Below, piece after piece: positions 1 to 5,076 of a stretch of 5,076 nucleotides of DNA (the stretch's first letter is position 1; each line of letters opens with the position of its first letter). Source of the stretch: Chloroflexota bacterium (GTDB taxonomy: Bacteria; Chloroflexota; Dehalococcoidia; Tepidiformales; Tepidiformaceae); contig JAKALX010000300.1 of assembly GCA_021823905.1 (NCBI GenBank), positions 1 through 5,076 on the forward strand, given 5' to 3'. The position numbers and the translations under genes are program-made. The notes below the pieces were generated by a model. The model made no database searches, had not been told where the DNA came from, and saw nothing but the letters and a program-made list of their open reading frames with translations.

Positions 1-864
1 GACGCCCTTGGTGGTGGTTCGAGCGGCCGGCGTTGGTGTCTGCGTCTGACTGCGCATCCGGGCAAGTTCGATCATCTGCTGCTGCCGTTTGTCGATGCGC
101 GCCGCGACTCGGTGCCGAGCGCGAAAAGCATTCCACAGTCGGTCGAGAGCCGCCCTCTTGGCCGGCTTCGACTCGCTCTCGATGACGTCGCCCGTGTGGA
201 GGCGCACCCGAACGGAACCGATAGGTGGAGCGCCGCGGGTCAGCGGCGCGAAGACCAGCCTGACCTCGCCGCAGGTGCAGCTCGGTTTCACGCAGTAGAG
301 GTCCTCCGCGGCGACGACCGTATCGCCGTCGAGGTAGAGGTCCTGGCGGTCATCAGGATGCGCTTCGTCCCAGCCGACGAGCGCGCCCGGCTCTCGCGGA
401 GGCCAGTCGGCGCTGGGGGCCGCCGTGACGCCCTTGGCACGAAGCCACCGCTCGTGCAGCAAGTCGAGAAGCTCGCCGTCGACTTGCGACTGCACGTAGT
501 CGACCCATTCGGCAGAGAGCGGCGTACGCCTCTCGTAGTCATCGGGCTCCACGCGCCCGAGGTCGATGTCGAGCCGGGCCTCCATGGCCTGAGGGCCGTC
601 GAGCATCGAGCGCAGCGACTCGAGGGTGAGCTGCGCGCTCGAGAAGCCGGTCCCAAGGTCGAGGCTGGCAGCCTTCAACGTGACATCCCGGCAGGCGCAC
701 TCGCGCTCGGTGCACGCCTCGACGCGCGAGATGAGTATTCGGAAAGGGCCCGACGGACCGAGCGCCCGCTCGAACACGAGCAAGCCGTGCGGGAAGAGCT
801 CCCAAGACCGGCCGGAACGGGAGGCGACTGGCTCTGACGCGGGCGTCGTGTCGGCGGTGCTCAC
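1..864 (-). CDS. Cysteine-motif protein of unknown function, 3' end beyond the window
   Basis: This frame is open from a GTG at 864 to the left edge, giving 288 residues with no stop. The C-terminus is missing. Codons show strong G/C third-position bias and the translation looks like a real globular protein, with few low-complexity stretches before residue 270. I chose the GTG at 862-864 because GAGG lies 4 nt upstream (869-872 on the opposite strand). Visible are two matching cysteine clusters: C51-x4-C56-x-C58, followed by R-D-V-T-L, and C191-x4-C196-x-C198, followed by G-E-V-R-L. They look like two copies of one metal-binding half-site, probably for zinc. Residues 235-270 are basic and helical, followed by a Thr/Pro/Gln-rich linker, so a further small domain could follow outside the window. 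I do not recognise the family and assign no function. The first 13 codons overlap the left candidate transposon end. The gene is divergent from the operon at 893 with 28 bp between the start codons. Confidence 0.82.
   Translation of the reverse strand, partial: MSTADTTPASEPVASRSGRSWELFPHGLLVFERALGPSGPFRILISRVEACTERECACRDVTLKAASLDLGTGFSSAQLTLESLRSMLDGPQAMEARLDIDLGRVEPDDYERRTPLSAEWVDYVQSQVDGELLDLLHERWLRAKGVTAAPSADWPPREPGALVGWDEAHPDDRQDLYLDGDTVVAAEDLYCVKPSCTCGEVRLVFAPLTRGAPPIGSVRVRLHTGDVIESESKPAKRAALDRLWNAFRARHRVAARIDKRQQQMIELARMRSQTQTPTPAARTTTKGV
828..850 (+). repeat. Left inverted repeat, candidate transposon end
   Basis: Read inward it begins CTGGCTCTGACGCGG, and this 15-bp core is identical to the inward reading of the right repeat at 4942-4920. 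Over 23 bp the two copies match at 21 positions. Allowing one 3-bp gap, similarity continues inward with T-C/T-GGCGG (851-857). It lies within codons 5 to 13 of the minus-strand gene. Confidence 0.6.
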
Positions 865-868
865 ATTT

Positions 869-872
869 CCTC
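869..872 (-). promoter_or_regulatory. Weak ribosome binding site of the minus-strand gene
   Basis: On the minus strand GAGG is followed after 4 nt (AAAT) by the GTG at 864. The spacing is short, but this is the only purine-rich match near the start of the open frame. Confidence 0.45.
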
Positions 873-876
873 AACT

Positions 877-883
877 AAGGAGG
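877..883 (+). promoter_or_regulatory. Strong ribosome binding site that decides the TTG start
   Basis: AAGGAGG is a near-perfect anti-16S match and ends 9 nt before the TTG at 893. It favours the TTG over the in-frame GTGs at 848 and 857, which lack such a site and would overlap the start of the divergent gene. Confidence 0.75.
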
Positions 884-892
884 ACTTCCCAT

Positions 893-1474
893 TTGTGCCA
901 GAAGCTATTGGGCGACGCCAGGCTGTACGCGCTGCTCTTGAAATACGATGAAAACCTGGCCGCCGACGCCCGCGCGAAGGGCTGCCTCGAGTGCGGCGGC
1001 CGGCTCGACAGCGCCCGGTACCCGCGCAAGCCGCGCGGCTCAACCACCAGGCTGCCGGACGAGTACTACTCCCGCCTCAGCTTTTGCTGCGCCGTCGAGG
1101 GCTGCCGCCACCGGTGCACGCCGCCCTCGCTGCGCTTCCTCGGCCGACGTGTCTACCTCGGGGCAGTCGTCGTCCTCGCCGCCGCCATGCAGCAGGGCGC
1201 CACGCCGGTGCGCGCCAGGCGGCTGAAAGAGCTCATCGGCGTCAGCCCGCGCACGCTGGCCCGCTGGCGCGAGTGGTGGGCGTCCGCCTTCCTCGAGAGC
1301 GCCTTCTGGAAGGAAGCCAAGGCGCGCTTCTCGCCGCCGGTCGACGAGGCCGGTTTTCCCGCATCGCTGCTCGGGCGATTCGCTGCCAACGAGAGGGAGA
1401 GGCTCGTCGCGCTGCTGCGCTTCTTGGCGCCGGTCTCCACCTCGGCCGGGTACATCCCCGACCAGCGTCTTTGA
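893..1474 (+). CDS. Zinc-ribbon and helix-turn-helix protein, first gene of the transposition operon
   Basis: The product is 193 residues from a TTG start fixed by AAGGAGG at 877-883. Residues 1-30 form a short helical lead. C31-x2-C34 and a second cluster of C65, C66, C71 and C75 make a four-cysteine zinc-ribbon-like site, separated by a basic segment rich in Arg, Lys and Pro (residues 42-53). Residues about 105-129 carry a helix-turn-helix-like stretch with the core IGVSPRTLARWREWW. A further helical region near 157-172 precedes the C-terminus. The layout suggests a small DNA-binding protein. It has no DDE or other catalytic triad, so it is unlikely to be a transposase on its own. Because it leads the operon ahead of the DDE gene by 71 bp, I infer that it binds the element's ends or its own promoter region. 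A transcriptional regulator unrelated to transposition is the main alternative. I know of no established symbol. Confidence 0.85.
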   Translation: MCQKLLGDARLYALLLKYDENLAADARAKGCLECGGRLDSARYPRKPRGSTTRLPDEYYSRLSFCCAVEGCRHRCTPPSLRFLGRRVYLGAVVVLAAAMQQGATPVRARRLKELIGVSPRTLARWREWWASAFLESAFWKEAKARFSPPVDEAGFPASLLGRFAANERERLVALLRFLAPVSTSAGYIPDQRL

Positions 1475-1545
1475 GGGCGCGTTTTCGACCCGCAGAGGAG
1501 GCCGGAAGACGGCGCGAAGGCAGTCCGGTAATTGCCCGCGCCGAG
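1475..1545 (+). other. Short intergenic spacer with an unused Shine-Dalgarno-like sequence
   Basis: This 71-bp gap holds AGAGGAGG at 1494-1501, but no ATG, GTG or TTG follows it at a usable distance. The transposase ATG is 44 nt further on and has only a poor site directly upstream. A 6-bp GC stem (GGCGCG at 1476-1481 with CGCGCC at 1537-1542) could fold the spacer and bring the purine-rich site near the ATG or hide it. This is suggestive only. Confidence 0.35.
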
Positions 1546-3027
1546 ATGAACGACAAGAACAAGCCCACGACTCACGAGCGCTGGGCGCACCTGCGCTTCT
1601 CGGTGGTGGGCGCGCTGCTCGCGGCGCCGCCGGCGCACGGAGAGCTGCAGGCGGAGCTCGAGAAGCTGGCCGCGAAGAGCTGGCTGCACCCGGTCACCGG
1701 GAAGCCCACGCGCTTCGGCCTGTCCACCATCCAGCGGTGGCTCTACCAGGCCAAGAGGGCAAGGACGGACCCGGTGGGCGTGCTGCGCCGGAAGGTCCGC
1801 AAGGACTTGGGCCAGCAGCCCTCGATGGGCGACCCGCTCAAGGCCGCGCTCCTGGCCCAGTACGGCGCCCACAAGAGCTGGAGCTACCGGCTCCATGCCG
1901 ACAACCTGGCCGCCCTCGTCGGTGCGGACGCGAAGACAGGGCCGATGCCGTCCTACTCGAGCGTCCGGCGCTTCATGAAGGCGACCGGCCTGACGAAGCG
2001 CCGGCGCCTGTCGAGCAAGGAAACCGCCGGCGCCCTCAAGGCCGAGCTGCGCCTCGATGCGCGCGAGGTCCGCAGCTACGAGGCCGAATACGTCGGGGGC
2101 CTATGGCACCTCGACTTCCATCAAGGCTCACTGAAAGTGCTGACGCCCGAGGGCGAGCTGGTGACGCCGCAGCTGTTTGGAGCGCTCGACGACAGGTCTC
2201 GAATTGCCTGCCACTTGCAGTGGTACCTGGCGGAGAACGCGGAGAACCTCTCCCACGGCCTGTCCCAGGCCACGCAGAAGCGGGGCCTGCCCCGGGCGCT
2301 GATGACCGACGGCGGGCCGGCGATGACGTCGGACGAGGTGACTCAGGGCCTCGCCCGGCTCGGCATCCTCCACGAGCAGACGCTGGCCTACAGCCCCTAC
2401 CAGAACGGCAAGCAGGAGAATTTCTGGGCGCAGGTAGAGGGCAGGCTGCTGGCGATGCTGGAGGGCCACAGAGAACTCACCCTCCCGCTGCTCAACGAGG
2501 CGACGCAGGCGTGGGTGGAGCTCGAGTACAACCGCGAGCGGCACTCTGAAACCGGGGAAGCGCCGCTGGCGCGGTTTCTCGCCGGCCCCGACGTCATCCG
2601 GCCCAGTCCCTCGAGCGACGAGCTGCGGCTGGCCTTCATGGCAGAGGAGCGTCGCACTCAGCGCCGAAGCGACGGGACGGTGAGCATCGAGGGCCGACGC
2701 TTCGAGGTGCCCTCGCGCTACCGCCACCTGGAGCGCGTCGTCGTCCGGTACGCGAGCTGGGACTTGAGCCGGGTGCACCTGGTCGACATGCGGACCTCGG
2801 CGGTGCTGTGCCGGCTCTTCCCTCTGGACCGGACCCGGAATGCCGACGGAGTGCGGCGCACGCTCGAGCCTCTCGTCGTAGTGCCGACTCCGTCGCCGGC
2901 AGGTCCAGGCATCGCGCCGCTCTTGAAGAAGCTGATGGCGGAGTACGCGGCGACGGGCCTGCCCCCTGCGTACCTGCCCAAGGACCATCTCCTGACCCGC
3001 ACCACCAAGGAAGAGGACTCACCGTGA
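1546..3027 (+). CDS. DDE (rve-fold) transposase with Mu-type C-terminal region
   Basis: The product is 493 residues and would catalyse strand cleavage and joining at the element's ends. Residues 13-70 hold a helical DNA-binding region with a helix-turn-helix-like piece around RFGLSTIQRWLYQ. A second helical segment with PSYSSVRRFMKATGL lies near 140-155. The catalytic core carries D190 (in WHLDFH), D255 (in LMTDGG) and E291 (in YQNGKQENFW). The 35 residues between the second D and the E are typical of the rve/integrase superfamily. Residues about 370-425, with RRSDGTVSIEGRRFEVP, resemble the beta-barrel that follows the core in Mu A, TniA and related transposases. The ATG at 1546 is chosen because upstream codons read as the shadow frame of the previous gene. 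The stop overlaps the next gene's GTG (GTGA), implying coupled translation. All catalytic residues are intact. IS481-type and TniA-type are both possible subfamilies; the ATPase partner favours TniA-like. Confidence 0.93.
   Translation: MNDKNKPTTHERWAHLRFSVVGALLAAPPAHGELQAELEKLAAKSWLHPVTGKPTRFGLSTIQRWLYQAKRARTDPVGVLRRKVRKDLGQQPSMGDPLKAALLAQYGAHKSWSYRLHADNLAALVGADAKTGPMPSYSSVRRFMKATGLTKRRRLSSKETAGALKAELRLDAREVRSYEAEYVGGLWHLDFHQGSLKVLTPEGELVTPQLFGALDDRSRIACHLQWYLAENAENLSHGLSQATQKRGLPRALMTDGGPAMTSDEVTQGLARLGILHEQTLAYSPYQNGKQENFWAQVEGRLLAMLEGHRELTLPLLNEATQAWVELEYNRERHSETGEAPLARFLAGPDVIRPSPSSDELRLAFMAEERRTQRRSDGTVSIEGRRFEVPSRYRHLERVVVRYASWDLSRVHLVDMRTSAVLCRLFPLDRTRNADGVRRTLEPLVVVPTPSPAGPGIAPLLKKLMAEYAATGLPPAYLPKDHLLTRTTKEEDSP
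3013..3017 (+). promoter_or_regulatory. Ribosome binding site inside the transposase 3' end
   Basis: GAGGA ends 6 nt before the GTG at 3024, with AAGGA just upstream at 3007-3011. It supports the GTG as the start of the ATPase gene, which overlaps the transposase stop by 4 nt. Confidence 0.65.
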
Positions 3028-3875
3028 ACAAGAAGCTGCTGTCGCTGTACGGACTGAAGTGGAACCCCTTCTCCCCCGACGTGCCGGTCGAGGCCCTGCA
3101 TCAGACGCCGAAGGTGGAGAGCTTCTGCTGGCGCACCGAGAACCTCGCCCGCGAGGGCGGCTTCGCGCTCATCACCGGCGAGCCCGGAGGCGGCAAGACG
3201 ATGGCCATGCGGCTGCTCGTCGAGCGGCTCACCGCGCTGCGCGACGTGAAGGTCGGCATCCTCAGCCGGCCGCAGGCGGCGCTCGCGGATTTCTACCGCG
3301 AGATGGGAGACCTCTTCGGAGTGCAACTCCAGCCCCACAACCGCTGGGGCGGCTCGAAGGTGCTGCGCGAGAAGTGGCAGGTCCACATCGACGCGGCGCT
3401 CTTCCGGCCGGTGCTGGTGGTGGACGAGGCGCAAGAGATGCAGACCTCCGTGCTGAACGAGCTGCGTCTCTTGTGCAGCGCCCGCCTCGACTCGCACTGG
3501 CTGCTCACCGCCGTCCTCGCTGGGGACGGCCGGCTCGTCGAGAGGCTGCGCTCCGACGAGCTGCTTCCCTTGGGCAGCCGGATGCGGGTGCGGCTGTCCA
3601 TCGAGCGGGCCACTCCCGACGAGCTGCTCGAGGTGCTGCGCCACGCGCTGGCCAAGGCGGGCAACGCGAAGCTGATGACGGCCGAGCTGATGACGACGCT
3701 GTGCGAGCACGCCACCGGCAACTGCCGCACCCTGATGACGATGGGCGGCGAGCTGCTCGCCGTCGGTGCCCAGCGCGAGGCGAAGCAGCTCGACGAGAAG
3801 CTGTACCTGGAAGTCTTCGCGGTGCCGCCGCCCGCCGAGCCGCTCAAGGCGGCAGGCTCGGCCAGGCGCCGGTGA
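3024..3875 (+). CDS. ExeA/TniB-like AAA+ ATPase, transposition regulator
   Basis: The product is 283 residues with GTG start at 3024. The N-terminus (YGLKWNPFSPD) is the usual lead of ExeA-type ATPases. Walker A is GEPGGGKT at 52-59 and Walker B is VLVVDEAQ at 130-137 with D134/E135. A sensor-1 region follows at about 159-170 (WLLTAVLAGDG), and arginine-finger candidates R186 and R188 sit in GSRMRVRLS. Residues 210-260 form the helical lid. Proteins of this class (TniB, TnsC, IstB, Mu B by role) use ATP to bind target DNA and recruit or activate the DDE transposase. I infer this role from its position directly behind the transposase and the 4-bp GTGA overlap. ExeA itself takes part in type II secretion, but no secretion gene is present and there is no membrane or peptidoglycan-binding segment. 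The next gene overlaps its stop in the same way. The C-terminal 15 residues are a Pro/Ala-rich tail. Confidence 0.9.
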   Translation: MNKKLLSLYGLKWNPFSPDVPVEALHQTPKVESFCWRTENLAREGGFALITGEPGGGKTMAMRLLVERLTALRDVKVGILSRPQAALADFYREMGDLFGVQLQPHNRWGGSKVLREKWQVHIDAALFRPVLVVDEAQEMQTSVLNELRLLCSARLDSHWLLTAVLAGDGRLVERLRSDELLPLGSRMRVRLSIERATPDELLEVLRHALAKAGNAKLMTAELMTTLCEHATGNCRTLMTMGGELLAVGAQREAKQLDEKLYLEVFAVPPPAEPLKAAGSARRR

Positions 3876-4825
3876 GCCGGCTGCCGGCCGAGCTCGCCTA
3901 CCGCCTCGCCGACCGTCCCGAAGAGCTGCGGTGGCTCATCGACGGACTGTGGGCGGAGGAGGCGGTCGGCATCGTCGGGGGCGAGCCGAAGTGCTGCAAG
4001 TCCTTCCTCGCCCTCGAGATGGCGGTCTCCGTCGCCGCCGGAACGAGCTGCCTGCGGCGCTTCGCCGTCGCCCGGCCCGGGCGGGTCCTCCTCTTCGCGG
4101 CCGAGGATGCGCTGCACATCGTCCGCCGCCGCCTCGACGGCATCTGTCGCGCCCGCGGTCTCGCCCTTGCTCAGCTCGACGTCCACGTCATCACCGTGCC
4201 GGTCCTGCGGCTCGACATTGAAGAGCACCGGCAGAGTCTCGCCGAGACGGTGGCCGAGCTCCGCCCCCGGCTCCTCGTCCTCGACCCCTTCGTCCGGCTC
4301 CACCGCATCGACGAGAATGCCTCCGGTGAGGTGGCTCCGCTGCTCGCGTATCTCCGCGAGCTCCAGCGCCGGTACCAGCTGGCCGTCGTCCTGGTGCACC
4401 ACGCCCGGAAGGGCGGCGGGAATCTCCGCGCGGGGCAAGCGCTGCGCGGCTCGTCCGAGTTTCACGCCTGGGGTGACTCGAACCTGTACCTGCGCCGCTG
4501 CGGCGAGCGACTCACCCTCACTGTCGAGCATCGCGCCGCTGCGTCCACGTCCGGCATCGCCCTCGAGCTCCGGGTGGCGGACGACGACGCGGTAGCGCTC
4601 CAGATCGCCGACTCTCCACAGCCGCCGGCCGCCGAGGCGCCGGCCATCTCCCCGGTCGCGAGAGTGCAGCGCGCGCTCGAGGCTGCCACGGCACCGATGA
4701 CCGTCGCGCAGCTGCGGACGTCATGCCGCATCCGCAACGCCACGCTCCGGCGAATCCTCGCTGAACTTGCGACGGCCGGCCGAATCCGAAAGAGCGTCGA
4801 CGGGTACTCGCTTGCTACCCGGTGA
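3872..4825 (+). CDS. RepA/AAA_25-like ATPase with C-terminal winged-helix region
   Basis: The product is 317 residues, starting at the GTG inside the GTGA overlap with the ATPase stop. No good Shine-Dalgarno is present, so translation is probably coupled. The P-loop reads GEPKCCKS (37-44): Lys43 and Ser44 are kept, but the usual Gly before Lys is Cys42. Walker B is LLVLDPF with D138. A VHH motif at 175-177 and RGSSEFHAWGDS at 192-203 match the pattern of the RecA-fold hexameric helicase/RepA-type family. Residues about 262-317 look like a winged-helix DNA-binding domain (TVAQLRTSCRIRNATLRRIL). Relatives unwind DNA at plasmid origins or act as RecA-fold helicases. In this operon it might remodel or target DNA during or after transposition, but that is inference. 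A regulator that uses ATP binding without full hydrolysis is an alternative, given the altered P-loop. Confidence 0.87.
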   Translation: MSRLPAELAYRLADRPEELRWLIDGLWAEEAVGIVGGEPKCCKSFLALEMAVSVAAGTSCLRRFAVARPGRVLLFAAEDALHIVRRRLDGICRARGLALAQLDVHVITVPVLRLDIEEHRQSLAETVAELRPRLLVLDPFVRLHRIDENASGEVAPLLAYLRELQRRYQLAVVLVHHARKGGGNLRAGQALRGSSEFHAWGDSNLYLRRCGERLTLTVEHRAAASTSGIALELRVADDDAVALQIADSPQPPAAEAPAISPVARVQRALEAATAPMTVAQLRTSCRIRNATLRRILAELATAGRIRKSVDGYSLATR

Positions 4826-5076
4826 GCCGCGCCGTCTCCTTTAGAGCCCTCCGGCACTGCCACCGCGACTGCCCCTGCCAGGCTGGCGCGGGACAGCGAA
4901 CCGTCGAAGCCGCCAACATCACGTCGACCGCGTCAGAGCCAGCGGGCGGCGGCGAGCGATTCCCGAACCGCGTTCCCGTACCCCTCTACAGCGACCCGGA
5001 ACGGGAACCGGGAACTCCATCAAGAACGCCGCTCACGACGCCATCGATGAGCGTGCTCACGCTCACAAGAGCAAGA
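4822..5076 (+). CDS. Possible fifth coupled ORF, running off the right edge
   Basis: A GTG at 4822 overlaps the TGA of the previous gene (GTGA) and opens a frame of 85 codons without a stop up to the edge. The junction 11-mer CCGGTGAGCCG is identical to that of the junction at 3869-3879. G/C at third positions is high (roughly four of five) for the first 60 codons, then drops. The product shows C13-x3-C17-x-C19 and then a Pro/Thr/Ser-rich stretch, with no domain I recognise. The right inverted repeat lies inside it, so the frame may be chance read-through of a transposon end. I treat it as doubtful. Confidence 0.25.
   Translation, partial: MSRAVSFRALRHCHRDCPCQAGAGQRTVEAANITSTASEPAGGGERFPNRVPVPLYSDPEREPGTPSRTPLTTPSMSVLTLTRAR
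4920..4942 (-). repeat. Right inverted repeat, candidate transposon end
   Basis: Read inward on the minus strand from 4942 it begins CTGGCTCTGACGCGG, identical over 15 bp to the left repeat at 828-842. Over 23 bp it differs at two positions. It lies 94 bp beyond the stop of the last confident gene. Confidence 0.6.
4960..5015. repeat. Cluster of TTCCCG and CGGGAA repeats, possible hairpin
   Basis: TTCCCG occurs at 4960-4965 and 4973-4978, and CGGGAAC occurs twice in tandem at 5002-5008 and 5009-5015. GTTCCCGT (4972-4979) pairs perfectly with ACGGGAAC (5001-5008) across a 21-nt loop. It lies just outside the right candidate end. No T-run follows, so a simple intrinsic terminator is unlikely. 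Its role is unknown. Confidence 0.4.
5048..5065. repeat. 18-bp near-palindrome
   Basis: TGAGCGTG and CACGCTCA form a perfect 8-bp inverted repeat around a 2-bp centre (CT). Such a compact symmetric site could be an operator or part of a hairpin for a gene to the right. No gene to which it could be assigned is visible in the window. Confidence 0.4.

Larger units (their letters stand above)
828..4942 (+). mobile_element. Candidate four-gene transposon bounded by imperfect inverted repeats
   Basis: The four rightward genes (zinc-ribbon/HTH protein, DDE transposase, ExeA-like ATPase, RepA-like ATPase) are enclosed by a 21-of-23 inverted repeat whose outer edges are 828 and 4942. The left repeat lies 42 bp upstream of the first gene's start and the right repeat 94 bp after the fourth gene's stop, which is where transposon ends would be expected. 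A DDE recombinase with a Mu-type C-terminus plus a partner ATPase is known from Tn7, Tn5053/Tn402 and Mu. The extra zinc-ribbon and RepA-like genes are not part of those classic sets. No clear target-site duplication is visible: the 5 bp outside the repeats are GGCGA on the left and CGGGC on the right. The exact ends are therefore uncertain, and the element could extend further left to include the minus-strand gene. Confidence 0.55.

Noticed and set aside
112..837. Long plus-strand frame opposite the minus-strand gene
   Set aside because: It is antisense to a better minus frame that has cysteine motifs, a ribosome binding site and normal composition. Long antisense frames are common in high-GC DNA.
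991..1545. Upstream extension of the transposase frame as coding sequence
   Set aside because: It is an Arg/Ala/Pro-rich translation in the shadow of the zinc-ribbon gene. The transposase-like sequence begins only after the ATG at 1546.
3059..3871. Extension of the RepA-like frame through the ExeA-like gene
   Set aside because: It overlaps a complete ATPase with intact Walker motifs and has a biased Arg/Ala/Gly-rich composition. The GTGA start at 3872 explains the gene.
893..4825. IS21 (IstA/IstB) or CRISPR-associated transposon
   Set aside because: The ATPase has the ExeA-type N-terminus rather than an IstB pattern. There are two further non-IS21 genes, and no Cas gene, TniQ or CRISPR array is visible.
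812..5006. Direct repeat CCGGAACGGGA at 812-822 and 4996-5006 as a target duplication
   Set aside because: It is 11 bp, which is expected by chance about this often in GC-rich DNA, and it is not adjacent to the inverted repeats (5 bp away on the left, 53 bp on the right).
4986..5076. C-terminal end of a convergent minus-strand gene (29 codons, TAG at 4988-4986)
   Set aside because: It is short, covers the palindrome and has no recognisable features. The right flank is needed before it can be called.
1..5076. tRNA, rRNA or CRISPR array
   Set aside because: No cloverleaf-like segment, rRNA-like stretch or regular repeat-spacer series was seen on reading either strand.

Overview
The window is about 5 kb of very GC-rich DNA with strong G/C preference at third codon positions. 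All five confident genes are densely packed, and four of them start with GTG or TTG. This composition and the protein flavour would fit a high-GC soil bacterium such as a myxobacterium (Myxococcota). That is an impression from composition, not a database match.

Layout. Positions 864 down to 1 (minus strand) carry the first 288 codons of a cysteine-containing protein of unknown function that runs off the left edge. It has a repeated C-x4-C-x-C motif. A gap of only 28 bp separates it from a rightward operon. The operon holds a 193-residue zinc-ribbon/helix-turn-helix protein (893-1474), a 493-residue DDE (rve-fold) transposase with a Mu-type C-terminal region (1546-3027), a 283-residue ExeA/TniB-like AAA+ ATPase (3024-3875), and a 317-residue RepA/AAA_25-like ATPase with a C-terminal winged-helix-like region and an altered P-loop (3872-4825). 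The last two genes each begin on a GTGA overlap with the stop of the gene before. A third GTGA overlap at 4822 opens a possible fifth, low-confidence ORF that reaches the right edge.

Mobile element. A 15-bp perfect inverted repeat, part of a 21-of-23 imperfect one, lies at 828-850 and 4920-4942. It brackets exactly the four-gene operon. I read this as a candidate transposon of about 4.1 kb. By analogy with Tn7/Tn5053/Mu-type systems, the DDE protein would cut and join the ends and the ExeA-like ATPase would act as the target-binding regulator. The zinc-ribbon/HTH protein and the RepA-like ATPase would be accessory DNA-binding or target/replication factors whose roles are unknown. No TniQ, resolvase, Cas gene or CRISPR array is visible, so any targeting logic must lie in these proteins or outside the window.

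The left candidate end lies inside the first 13 codons of the minus-strand gene. Either that gene belongs to the element or its start was formed by insertion. The 251 bp after 4825 hold the right candidate end, short TTCCCG/CGGGAA repeats and an 18-bp near-palindrome.
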